From Micromonospora inaquosa (GTDB lineage Bacteria > Actinomycetota > Actinomycetes > Mycobacteriales > Micromonosporaceae), in contig NZ_QGSZ01000203.1 in the NCBI RefSeq assembly GCF_003857055.1, positions 62,001 to 126,000 of the forward strand: a stretch of 64,000 nt of DNA, given 5' to 3'. Below the pieces are notes generated by a model. That model had not been told where the DNA came from, ran no database searches, and was given only the letters and a program-made list of their open reading frames with translations. The position numbers were made by a program, and so were the translations under genes. How positions within the stretch are numbered: position 1 is the stretch's first letter; each line of letters opens with the position of its first letter. This document shows positions 54,899-62,514 of the stretch, in pieces.

Positions 54899-57800
54899 CG
54901 TTCTCCCCCGATTCGCAGCTGCGCCGCCGCCACCCGCTGACGGATGCCGGTGGCGATGAACGCGCTGAAGGCGAGCGCCGCCAGCAGCAGACCGACCGCG
55001 GTCAGGCCGATTGGCGCCCACGGCAGCGCGAACGCCGCCGCAGGGACCGGCCGGCCAGCGGCCGGGGTGAGGATGACCAGTGGGGCCATCGTCGCGCCGA
55101 CCGCGGTGCCGAGTAGCAGCCCGACGCCCACGCCGATGCCGGCGAGGAACGTCTGTTCGGCCAGCAGCGCCCGGGCCATCAGCCGGGGCGTCGCGCCGAG
55201 GGTGTACAGGACCGCGAACTCGCCGAGCCGACGCCGGGCGGTGGCCCACACGTCCACCATCAGGCCGACGATGGCGAGCAGCACCGCGCCGAGCGCGGCG
55301 ACGAGCATTCCGGTACGCGAGCCGCGCCAGTACGGGTCGTCGGCGGCCGCCTCGACCGCCGCTTCCCGGTCGAGCACGGTGACGCCCGGGAGTTCGCTGA
55401 CCGCCTGGGCGGCGGCCGTCGTGTCATTGGTGCTGACCCACCATTCCGGCACGGGTCGCACCGCCCCGTCGGCACGGATCAGCGCGTCGACCGCTGCGGG
55501 CAGGTCCAGCAGCACGCCGGCCCCGGTGGTGGTCGGCACGGCGCTCAGCTCACCGACCAGGTGCACCGGCAGCGTCGCCCCGGCGAGCGTGAGGTCGACG
55601 GTGTCGCCGACCTGCAGGCTCAGCGCCTCACGTACCTGGGGGGTCATCAGCACCGGTGCGGTCGTGGTCGTGGTCGTTGCCGGTACGACAAAGAACCGGG
55701 TCGAGGGCTGGTCGATGCGCTCCCCTCCCGGCGAGAGCTCCACCGGGCGGTTGGCGACGATCCCGCTGGCGCTCGACTGCACTGCCGCGCGCGGTCCCTT
55801 GGGCCAGATCGCCGACCACTGACCGGTGAGGTCGGCCGGGTGGGCCTTGCCGGCCGCGTCGGTCAGCTTCATGTCGGTCACCTGGAGCCCGTACGAGTCG
55901 CCGGCCGCGTTCCCGCCGTCGGCTTCGAACCCGGCCAACCGCAGTCGCGCTTCACCCACGTCCGGTAGCTGGACCGTGAAGCGGGTCGCCCGCCCGTCGC
56001 TCGGGGCCTCGACCGCCGGCAGCCGGAAGGCGAGGCCATCCTCGCTGGTGACCAGCAACGTCACTGCGATCCGGTGTGGTTCGAGGGAACGTTGCACGGG
56101 CGTACGGACGGTTCCGGTGATCGTGCGGGTGCCCTCGGGTAGCTCGACGCCCCCGAGGGCTCCCCGCGCCTCGACCATCCGCTGGTACTGCTCGGAGGCC
56201 GACCCGTCGGCGAGGCGGTCGGCGAGGTGGACGACACCGGCGGCGCTGGCCGGGTCGACACCGATCACGGTCACCGGCAGGCTCTGCCGGCCGACCCGTA
56301 CGTCGTCGCGCCACGCCGGCAGCGCCCGGGCGACACCCGGCAGCGCGGCGAGTTGACCGGCCCGGTCTGGCGGGGCGACGCCGGCGCGTTCGGTGACCCG
56401 GAGGTCGGCGCCGACAGTGTGTCCGGCCTGCTCGGCCTGGGACCGCTCGCCGGTGCTGATCAATGACCAGGCCAGGGTGCTGCCGCCGACGGCGAGGGCG
56501 AGCAGCAGGACCGGACCGGCGTGGGGACGCCGGCCGGCCTGCCACATGCCGAACATGGTGGCGGTCCAGGGACGACGGTCGACGAACCGCTCCGCGAACC
56601 GGGTGAGCGGCGGGAGCACCCGCAGCGCCAGGACGGCACCCGCCAGCACGCCGAGCGTGGGGGCGGCGATCAGCAGCGGGTCGAGACCGAGCCGGCCGCC
56701 TGAGCCGGCCAGTGGGGAGGCGTAGCGGCGTAGCTGCACCCAGGCGAGCACGGCGAGCGCCACGAGCACCAGGTCGACGCTGGCGCGTTGGGCGCTCGCG
56801 GCCCGGTTCGGCCGGGATCGGGCCGCCATGTCCGCGACGTACGTCCCGGCGCCGCGCAGCGTCGGAAGGACCATGGCGACGAGGCAGCCGGCGGCCGTGG
56901 CCGCTGCCGCCGCCCAGATCAGGGTGGTGTTGCCGCCGGCGGTGGAGACGTCGTCCGACCCGCCGGGTCGGATGTACCGCAGAGCCTCACCGGCGATCAG
57001 CGGGCCGAGCACGGCGGCCGGGGCGACCACCAGGGTCGCCTCCCGGGCGGCCAGGCCGGCCAACTGCCGACGGGCGGCGCCGCGGGCGCGCAGCAGCGCG
57101 GTCTGTGGACGGCGGTCCTCGTGCAGCAGCGCGGCGACCAGCACCAGCGCGTACCCGCCGAGCACCAGGATGAGCAGCAGCGGGGTGGCCAGCGACGAGC
57201 GACCCACCAGGTCGGCGCGGGCGATCCGGTCCAACAGCTGCGCCATCTTCGTCACCGCCTGCCCGGAGCTGCCCAGTTGGGCGGCTTCGGGTACGGCCGA
57301 CAGCGCCTCGGTGAGGGCTTTCCGAACGGCGGGCAGGTCGGCGACGTCGACGCCACCGAGGTCGGGTTGGGCCAGCCAGGACGCCGACACCGAACCCGGG
57401 AAGGTGGCCGCGAAGTCCGCCGGGTCGAGCGTGAACGGGCCGTACGAGGTGCCGGAGACGGCACTGCCCGCCCCCACGCCGGGTGCCAGCAGCCAGTACG
57501 CGTCCGCCGGGTCGCGGGGGCGCCAGGTGCCGGCGAGCACCAGCTCTCCCCGTCGTTCGGTGGCCCGGTCACGCACCGGGACGCGTTCGCCGACGGTCAG
57601 GCCGAGGGCGCCGGCGACCCGCTCGGGCAGGCTCACCTGGATGGGGTTGGCTCCGGGTTGGGGCCAGGCTCCGCTGGTCAGCTCGGCGTGGTTGGCGAGA
57701 TCGTCGAGGGTGGCCAGGCTCGCGAAGACCGGGTCATCGGCCGTACGCGGGATCTGCCCGAGGTCGCCGGTCAGCTCCCGTCCGGTGCCGTAACGGGCGG

Positions 57801-58083
57801 CGGTGACACTGACCGGGACGCCACCGAGCCCGGTGGCGAGCTCTGCCCGGACCGCCTTGTCCCGGGTTGCGAACTCGGCCGCGTCCCGCCCAGCCGAGCC
57901 GCTGACCAGAAGGCCACGCTCCTCGGCGGGCGAGGCCGCGACCAGAGCCCGCTGCCCGGCGTCGACCGCCCGACGGTTGTAGTCGGACAGCCCAGTGACC
58001 AACGCGACGGCGACGAGGGCAGCGATCACCGCCGCCATCAGCAACCCGCGCGCCTCGCGGGCCCGCCTCCACACCAGCTTCAT
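54895..58083 (-). CDS. FtsX-like ABC permease (1062 residues)
   Basis: ATG 58083 with GGGGAGGCG upstream; first gene of the four-gene operon. N-terminal membrane anchor LLMAAVIAALVAVALVTGLS, extracytoplasmic domain to about 260, then membrane clusters (LATPLLLILVLGGYALVLVA, HAGPVLLLALAVGGSTLAWS), another large outer domain, and a C-terminal FtsX block (GMLVAALGAVLLAIVGLMVD, FLAGIGVGVGLLLGTAVGAT). It is paralogous in layout to the 902-residue permease and probably forms a heterodimer with it, each contacting one ATPase. Upstream direct repeats with an 11-bp period suggest control by a response regulator. Confidence 0.87.
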   Translation of the reverse strand: MKLVWRRAREARGLLMAAVIAALVAVALVTGLSDYNRRAVDAGQRALVAASPAEERGLLVSGSAGRDAAEFATRDKAVRAELATGLGGVPVSVTAARYGTGRELTGDLGQIPRTADDPVFASLATLDDLANHAELTSGAWPQPGANPIQVSLPERVAGALGLTVGERVPVRDRATERRGELVLAGTWRPRDPADAYWLLAPGVGAGSAVSGTSYGPFTLDPADFAATFPGSVSASWLAQPDLGGVDVADLPAVRKALTEALSAVPEAAQLGSSGQAVTKMAQLLDRIARADLVGRSSLATPLLLILVLGGYALVLVAALLHEDRRPQTALLRARGAARRQLAGLAAREATLVVAPAAVLGPLIAGEALRYIRPGGSDDVSTAGGNTTLIWAAAAATAAGCLVAMVLPTLRGAGTYVADMAARSRPNRAASAQRASVDLVLVALAVLAWVQLRRYASPLAGSGGRLGLDPLLIAAPTLGVLAGAVLALRVLPPLTRFAERFVDRRPWTATMFGMWQAGRRPHAGPVLLLALAVGGSTLAWSLISTGERSQAEQAGHTVGADLRVTERAGVAPPDRAGQLAALPGVARALPAWRDDVRVGRQSLPVTVIGVDPASAAGVVHLADRLADGSASEQYQRMVEARGALGGVELPEGTRTITGTVRTPVQRSLEPHRIAVTLLVTSEDGLAFRLPAVEAPSDGRATRFTVQLPDVGEARLRLAGFEADGGNAAGDSYGLQVTDMKLTDAAGKAHPADLTGQWSAIWPKGPRAAVQSSASGIVANRPVELSPGGERIDQPSTRFFVVPATTTTTTAPVLMTPQVREALSLQVGDTVDLTLAGATLPVHLVGELSAVPTTTGAGVLLDLPAAVDALIRADGAVRPVPEWWVSTNDTTAAAQAVSELPGVTVLDREAAVEAAADDPYWRGSRTGMLVAALGAVLLAIVGLMVDVWATARRRLGEFAVLYTLGATPRLMARALLAEQTFLAGIGVGVGLLLGTAVGATMAPLVILTPAAGRPVPAAAFALPWAPIGLTAVGLLLAALAFSAFIATGIRQRVAAAQLRIGGER

Positions 58084-58154
58084 CCGACGCCTCCCCTGGC
58101 CCTGGCGGGCCGACGACCATCAAGACAGGCCACCCACCGGGAAAGGTTCGCGCC

Positions 58155-58171
58155 CGTTACATGATCGTTAC
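58155..58171. promoter_or_regulatory. Tandem CGTTAC repeats (11-bp period) upstream of the ABC operon
   Basis: CGTTAC at 58155-58160 and 58166-58171, one helical turn apart. This spacing is typical of OmpR/PhoB-family response-regulator dimers. It lies about 75 bases before the large permease start. Confidence 0.45.
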
Positions 58172-58199
58172 TACGAGAAGGTCGGCCGAAGCCGGGCGG

Positions 58200-58364
58200 C
58201 TAGGTGCCGCGTCGAAGGTTGCGGATGCCGAACACCACCGCGCCGATCACCAGCAGGACGCCGATGAGCTGCAAACCCGGGGAGTCGTCGGCCCCGCCGA
58301 GCACGACGGCGGCGATGCCGAGAGCGACCCCGAGGATGGTGAGAACGATCAGGACGTACCTCAC
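58200..58364 (-). CDS. Small membrane protein, 54 residues
   Basis: GTG 58364 with GAGGAGG just upstream, overlapping the XRE gene stop by four bases (GTGA). Two hydrophobic stretches: YVLIVLTILGVALGIAAVVL and LQLIGVLLVIGAVVFGIRNL, with a basic tail RRGT, so two membrane helices linked by a short Gly/Asp/Ser loop. The strong overlap and ribosome site show co-translation with the DUF2975/XRE genes. No known family recognised. Confidence 0.7.
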   Translation of the reverse strand: MRYVLIVLTILGVALGIAAVVLGGADDSPGLQLIGVLLVIGAVVFGIRNLRRGT

Positions 58365-58576
58365 GGGGTTTCCTCCTCGATCCACTCCAGCAGGTCCCCG
58401 GGCTGGCAGTCGAGCACTCGGCACATCGCTTCGAGGGTGCTGAAGCGGACCGCCTTGGCGCGGCCGTTCTTCAACACCGCCACGTTGGCTGGGGTGAGGC
58501 CGACCCGCTCGGCGAACTCACCGACGCTCATCTTGCGTTTGGCCAACTCCACGTCGATGCGGACGACGATGGGCAT
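58361..58576 (-). CDS. XRE-type helix-turn-helix regulator, 71 residues
   Basis: ATG 58576 overlaps the upstream TGA by one base. A minimal Cro/C1-type HTH: LAKRKMSVGEFAERVGLTPA, NVAVLKNGRAKAVRFSTLEA, MCRVLDCQPGDLLEW. It belongs to the compact YozG-like group commonly coupled to DUF2975 membrane proteins, where the pair forms a membrane-linked regulatory unit of unknown signal. Probably autoregulates the operon. Confidence 0.85.
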   Translation of the reverse strand: MPIVVRIDVELAKRKMSVGEFAERVGLTPANVAVLKNGRAKAVRFSTLEAMCRVLDCQPGDLLEWIEEETP

Positions 58577-59055
58577 CAGATCACCGCTTCCATGTCGGTA
58601 CGCAGCGTGGTGGCCTGCCGCAACAGCGCCCGCATCACCACCATGAGGAGCCCCAGCACTGTGACGCCCACCGTCAGGAGGAACAGCAGGAGGGGCAGTC
58701 CCGGGTCGTCCGCGTTGAAGCCGACCCAGAGGAAGACGCCCACCAGCACCACCCACGCGGCGGCGATGGCCCAGACGATGGCGTCCACCCACTTGAGGGA
58801 CGCCTCGGTGAAGATGCGGTCACTCTTGACCAGGCTGAGCAACTGCCACGTCGCGACGATGACCACCTGTACGCAGAGCACCCAGAACACCGTCACGGCG
58901 GTCGCCGGCCAGCGCAGGTGGGCGTCCTGCGGCGATTGCTGGGCCATGTACGCGAACTGGCCGGGCAGCGAGAGGGTCTGGAACACGACCAGCACCCCGA
59001 ACAGCACCACGAGAAAGACTCTGAGAGCGGCAACCGCTCGATGCTCTGTAACCAT
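58576..59055 (-). CDS. DUF2975 family membrane protein
   Basis: 159 residues, ATG 59055. Four hydrophobic segments: VFLVVLFGVLVVFQTLSLPG, AVTVFWVLCVQVVIVATWQL, VDAIVWAIAAAWVVLVGVFL, LPLLLFLLTVGVTVLGLLMV, typical of DUF2975. Between segments 2 and 3 lies the conserved SDRIFTEASLKWVDAI. First gene of an operon with an XRE regulator and a small membrane protein. A promoter with the -10 box six bases from the ATG lies just upstream. Confidence 0.82.
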   Translation of the reverse strand: MVTEHRAVAALRVFLVVLFGVLVVFQTLSLPGQFAYMAQQSPQDAHLRWPATAVTVFWVLCVQVVIVATWQLLSLVKSDRIFTEASLKWVDAIVWAIAAAWVVLVGVFLWVGFNADDPGLPLLLFLLTVGVTVLGLLMVVMRALLRQATTLRTDMEAVI

Positions 59056-59061
59056 GCATCG

Positions 59062-59090
59062 AGTTTCGCTCGTTACCTATCGAAAGTCAA
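59062..59090 (-). promoter_or_regulatory. Promoter of the DUF2975-XRE operon (leaderless layout)
   Basis: On the minus strand TTGACT (59090-59085), exact 17-bp spacer, GAAACT (59067-59062), six bases, ATG 59055. No ribosome site precedes the ATG. Confidence 0.6.
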
Positions 59091-59116
59091 TCGGTTGCCG
59101 GGTGGTTGGCGCTGGC

Positions 59117-59779
59117 TCACGGCAGCGTCGGCCCCGCCGTCTGCGGCCCTGCCCTCTGCGGCCCTGCCTTCTCGGGCCCTGCCTTCTCGGGCCTCGCCTT
59201 CTGGGGATAGAACGTCTCGTGCCGGGCCAGCATGGCGACGAAGTCGACGATCTTGCGCTCGCGGGTCTGCGCCCGCTTGACGGCGTTGAGCCGGTGGATG
59301 AGAGCGAACCGGTTGGCCTTGGTGAGCACCTCGAACATCGCCTGGGCGGCGGGCTCGGCGGCGATGGCGGCGAGAAGGTCGGCCGGCACCTCGGCCTCCG
59401 ACGGCGGGGCGTACGCGGCCGCCCACCGCCCGTCCGCCTTCGCCGCCTCCACCGCGGCAAGACCCGCAGGCAGCATCCGCCCCTGCTCCTCCAGCCGGGC
59501 CACGTTCGCCACGTTGCGCTGCGACCAGGAACTGCGGGACCGACGCGGGGTGAACCGGATCCAGGACGACCCCTCGTCCCGTTTGCGGGCCTGCCCGTCG
59601 ATCCAGCCAAAGCACAGGCCCTCGTCGACCGCCTGCTGCCAGGTCAACGTCGTGACCGTGCCGCCCTTCTTGGTCAGGGCGAGCCAGACACCGGGGGATG
59701 TGGCGTGGTTGGCCGACAGCCACTCGCGCAGGGCGTCGGCATCCGCGACGATCAACTCGTCCAGCTCGGCGCTCGTCAT
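59117..59779 (-). CDS. YdeI/OmpD-associated family protein
   Basis: 220 residues, ATG 59779, overlapping the HIT-like gene stop (ATGA). The YdeI pattern: LREWLSANHATSPGVWLALT, VDEGLCFGWIDGQARKRDEG, SSWIRFTPRRSRSSWSQRNV, ANVARLEEQGRMLPAGLAAV, plus the helical domain VPADLLAAIAAEPAAQAMFE and NRFALIHRLNAVKRAQTRER. Members are cytoplasmic and linked to antimicrobial-peptide or bacteriocin tolerance in some bacteria. The last 25 residues are five copies of a pentapeptide (xAxPx), encoded by 15-bp tandem repeats that may vary in number. Confidence 0.83.
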   Translation of the reverse strand: MTSAELDELIVADADALREWLSANHATSPGVWLALTKKGGTVTTLTWQQAVDEGLCFGWIDGQARKRDEGSSWIRFTPRRSRSSWSQRNVANVARLEEQGRMLPAGLAAVEAAKADGRWAAAYAPPSEAEVPADLLAAIAAEPAAQAMFEVLTKANRFALIHRLNAVKRAQTRERKIVDFVAMLARHETFYPQKARPEKAGPEKAGPQRAGPQTAGPTLP

Positions 59780-60405
59780 GCCGGCAAACTATCCCCCGGG
59801 TCCGACAGGCGGTGACCTCCGTGAGACTTGACCAACGCGTCCGCCACGATGTCGGCGTCGGCGTCGGCCACGTCCGCCGGGTATTCCGGCAGCAGGTCGT
59901 CCCAGGGGACCAGCCACGACCCGAACAACTGGGCCTGCCCCTCGGGCCGAGCGAAGAACCAGATGTGCAGGTGGGCCCCGCCATCTCCGAAGCGGTAGAC
60001 GTGGGCCCGTGAGATGTGCGGCAGCGCCTGGATGTGCCGAACGATCCGAGTGCTCAGCAGCCCGAGTTCGGCAGCCAGCTCGTCGGGGAGATCCGCCATG
60101 TCGTGGTGTTCGCGCGGCAACAGCATGAGCACCAGCGGGACACCCACACCTTTGATCCGGATCAACCGCCAACGCTCGTTGAACCAGATCCCCTCGTCCC
60201 GCTTGCGGCAGGCGTCGCAGTCGGACGGGTCCTCACCGTGCCGCGCCGGCTCCGGGAGCACCGGCGGTCGCAGCGGCGTCACTCGAAGCCCGTCCGGCTC
60301 GAACGGGCTGATCTCCCAGCCGGTCATACGCGCCAGGGGAAGGCGGCGCTCGTCGTCCGCGGCGGCGACCGCGTGGTCGTAGAACTCGTCCGGTCGCATG
60401 GCCAT
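59776..60405 (-). CDS. HIT-like protein
   Basis: 209 residues, ATG 60405. A CxxC pair in SDCDACRKRDEGIWFNERW precedes a HIT-fold core (VPLVLMLLPREHHDMADLPD, IVRHIQALPHISRAHVYRFG) and the histidine motif GGAHLHIWFFARPEG, close to the HxHxH of HIT hydrolases but with Trp/Phe after the second His. HIT proteins hydrolyse or transfer nucleotides; whether this variant is active is uncertain. First gene of a pair with the YdeI-like gene. Confidence 0.65.
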   Translation of the reverse strand: MAMRPDEFYDHAVAAADDERRLPLARMTGWEISPFEPDGLRVTPLRPPVLPEPARHGEDPSDCDACRKRDEGIWFNERWRLIRIKGVGVPLVLMLLPREHHDMADLPDELAAELGLLSTRIVRHIQALPHISRAHVYRFGDGGAHLHIWFFARPEGQAQLFGSWLVPWDDLLPEYPADVADADADIVADALVKSHGGHRLSDPGDSLPA

Positions 60406-60412
60406 GCGGCAC

Positions 60413-60418
60413 AGACTA
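60413..60418 (-). promoter_or_regulatory. -10 box of the HIT-like/YdeI-like pair
   Basis: On the minus strand TAGTCT, seven bases before ATG 60405. The region just upstream (60450-60500) has GCGCGGTGAGGTCC twice in tandem and the 10-mer TTGGCACGAC twice, possible regulator sites. Confidence 0.35.
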
Positions 60419-60599
60419 GTACGACAAGATCCACATTGGCACGACGAGATTCACCGGGCGCGGTGAGGTCCTCTCGGCGCGGTGAGGTCCACTTGGCACG
60501 ACGGCAGGTCGTCGCCCAGCGGCAGGCCGCCGAAGGTCCGCCCCCCAGCCGCCTGGTGGATGCCGAGCGGCCCGGTTCGTCGGTCGTAAGGCGAGCGGC

Positions 60600-61850
60600 T
60601 TACGTTCGTCGGTGGTAATGGTTGCGGCGCGGGACCTGCTCGGGATCGAGCCAGGCCGGCGGCACGAACTCTGGATGGCCGTCGTCGCCCAGCCGGACCA
60701 CCCACTCGGTCTGGTGGATGTGCCGGTGGTGGTGGCCGCAGAGCAGCACCGCGTTGTCGAGGCTGGTCGGGCCCCCGTCGGCCCAGTGCCGGATGTGGTG
60801 TGCGGCGCACCAGCGCGGTGGGCGGTCGCAGCCCGGGAATGCACACCCGCCGTCGCGCAGCACCAGCGCCCGACGCAGTGGGCCGGTGACGAGGCGACGC
60901 TGTCGGCCCACGTCGAGCACCTGCCCGGCGCCGCCGAGCACAGCGGGCAGGATGGCCGCGTCACACGCCAGTCGGCGCACCGTGTCGGGGGCGAGCCGCA
61001 GGCCGACATCGAGGGTGCCGGCGCCCAACTGCCGCACCAGCCCGTCGTAGTCGACGGTGACGACGAGCTGCGCCGGCTCGCCGCCGTTCTCGGGCAGCTC
61101 GCTGGTGCGCAGCGCCAGCCGACACACGTCCGCGAGGGCATCGTGGCGGCGCTGCCCGGCACAGCGGGGGTCGTCCGGCCCGGAGGGTGCGCTCAGCGGG
61201 TCGATGACGGCACGCAACAGTGCCGCAGCCTCCGCGTCGAGGGTGCCGCTGAGCCGTAGCCGCCCGCCGGCCTGTTCGGAGATGGTGACGTGTCGGTCGC
61301 GGGTGGCTCGGGCGGCCTCGGCGGCCAGTGCCGCCGAGGCGGCAGCGTCGGCGAGGTCGGGGGCCACGTGGTCGAGGATGCGGGTGCCGAGTTTGCGCAG
61401 CAGGGTGGGGTCGAACTGCCCGGCCCACTCGACCAGCACACCGACGGCCTTGTCGGCCACCTCGGCCCCGGCCGAGGCCGACACCGTGGCGGTCGTGTCG
61501 GCGATGACCCGGGCCTGCTCCACGCTGACCGCCCCGCTCGCCAGGGCGTCGCGCACGGCGGGCGGGGCTTCGTCGAGCGAGCCGGCGAGGCCGACCAGCC
61601 GACGGGCGGCGGAAACATCGAGTCGCAGGCGGTGGCGCAACCACACCGCCGTCGAGGAGGCGCCCTGCGCGAGCGCGGTGCCCCGACCGTCCAACTCGCG
61701 GACCGCGGCCAACTGCACCGCCGCCAGCCGCTGCTGAAGCCGGTGGGTGGCGTCGAGCGCCGCGATCAGATCACGCTCGGAGAGAGCCCAGACGGCGGCG
61801 TCGGCGCAGGTCGCCACCGCACTCTCCGCCCGCGCCAACTCATCGATCAC
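60600..61850 (-). CDS. DUF222 - HNH endonuclease domain protein (13E12-repeat type)
   Basis: 416 residues from GTG 61850 (a TTG at 61856 is in frame but a TAGGGT box sits six bases before 61850). A long helical DUF222 domain (DLIAALDATHRLQQRLAAVQ, AVWLRHRLRLDVSAARRLVG, VEQARVIADTTATV) precedes the HNH nuclease domain: CAFPGCDRPPRWCAAHHIRH, WADGGPTSLDNAVLLCGHHH, RHIHQTEW, with both Cys pairs and the catalytic His intact. Such proteins occur in many copies in actinomycete genomes, sometimes carrying introns or mobile DNA, and their role is unknown. Confidence 0.88.
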   Translation of the reverse strand: MIDELARAESAVATCADAAVWALSERDLIAALDATHRLQQRLAAVQLAAVRELDGRGTALAQGASSTAVWLRHRLRLDVSAARRLVGLAGSLDEAPPAVRDALASGAVSVEQARVIADTTATVSASAGAEVADKAVGVLVEWAGQFDPTLLRKLGTRILDHVAPDLADAAASAALAAEAARATRDRHVTISEQAGGRLRLSGTLDAEAAALLRAVIDPLSAPSGPDDPRCAGQRRHDALADVCRLALRTSELPENGGEPAQLVVTVDYDGLVRQLGAGTLDVGLRLAPDTVRRLACDAAILPAVLGGAGQVLDVGRQRRLVTGPLRRALVLRDGGCAFPGCDRPPRWCAAHHIRHWADGGPTSLDNAVLLCGHHHRHIHQTEWVVRLGDDGHPEFVPPAWLDPEQVPRRNHYHRRT

Positions 61851-61856
61851 GAGCAA

Positions 61857-61862
61857 ACCCTA
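61857..61862 (-). promoter_or_regulatory. -10 box of the DUF222-HNH gene (leaderless layout)
   Basis: On the minus strand TAGGGT, then six bases to GTG 61850. No ribosome site; -35 unclear. Confidence 0.45.
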
Positions 61863-61915
61863 GAACAGGCGTACGACAATCCCCGTCGCGCCGGACCACC
61901 CGTTCGCGGGCTTCG

Positions 61916-62104
61916 TCACCCCTCGGCCAACTCCGGCCGGTGCTCCCGAATCCACGCCACCACGTCCGACCTCCGCCAGACCTTTCCCATCGCCAGCACG
62001 GCGACCGGTTCCGGGAAGTTCCGTTGATTGGCGATCACGGACGCACGCTGCCGGGACACGTTCCCCAGCATCTCCCGAATCTCCGACACCCCGACGAGGT
62101 CCAC
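61916..62104 (-). CDS. AlpA/excisionase-like winged-helix DNA-binding protein, 62 residues
   Basis: GTG 62104. LVGVSEIREMLGNVSRQRAS then NQRNFPEPVAVLAMGKVWRR and SDVVAWIREHRPEL: the MerR-like HTH followed by the wing and W-R-x-D-V-x-x-W end typical of AlpA/excisionase proteins. These activate prophage or integrase genes or act as small regulators. No integrase or att site is seen, so it is likely a stand-alone regulator or a remnant. It lies 59 bases upstream of the HNH gene on the same strand and is divergent from the 102-residue protein gene. Confidence 0.7.
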   Translation of the reverse strand: MDLVGVSEIREMLGNVSRQRASVIANQRNFPEPVAVLAMGKVWRRSDVVAWIREHRPELAEG

Positions 62105-62157
62105 ACATTGACGATGACAGCGGCGCAGTCGTCAGACTCCGACAACTACGCAGTACG

Positions 62158-62186
62158 TTGACAGAGACAACGGATGAAGTCACGAT
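62158..62186 (+). promoter_or_regulatory. Promoter of the 102-residue protein gene (leaderless layout)
   Basis: TTGACA (62158-62163), 17-bp spacer, CACGAT (62181-62186), six bases, ATG 62193. This repeats the geometry of the promoter at 6747. Confidence 0.5.
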
Positions 62187-62192
62187 TGACGG

Positions 62193-62501
62193 ATGACTAC
62201 GCCGGAGGCCTCCCCCAGCCGCAACCACCCGCCCCTGAGCGGCCTGCACCCGGTGCACCAGCACCTGCCGCGCCGGCCTTCGTGGCTGTGCCGGGTGTGC
62301 GCCGCCACCTGGCCGTGCGGACTGGCCCGGATGTTGCTGCGGGTGGAGTACGGGGCCGACCGGGTCGCGCTGTCGGTCTACCTGGCGAGTCAACTGTTCG
62401 ACGCGACGGCCGACCTGCTGAAGCTCAATCCCGAGCCGGCACCCGACCCACGGGAGCTGTTCGACAGGTTCCTGGCCTGGACAGCTCAGCCACGTTTGTG
62501 A
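62193..62501 (+). CDS. Conserved actinobacterial-type small protein (WxCRxCxxxWPC motif)
   Basis: 102 residues, ATG 62193. A Pro/His-rich start leads to WLCRVCAATWPCGLARMLLR, an arrangement of three Cys and two Trp that I associate with a common uncharacterised actinomycete family, then ADRVALSVYLASQLFDATAD and a C-terminal helix ELFDRFLAWTAQ. The Cys could bind metal. No catalytic features. Monocistronic, divergent from the AlpA-like gene and convergent with the LigD-type polymerase gene. Confidence 0.68.
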   Translation: MTTPEASPSRNHPPLSGLHPVHQHLPRRPSWLCRVCAATWPCGLARMLLRVEYGADRVALSVYLASQLFDATADLLKLNPEPAPDPRELFDRFLAWTAQPRL

Positions 62502-62514
62502 CGCAGCGGGTCGG

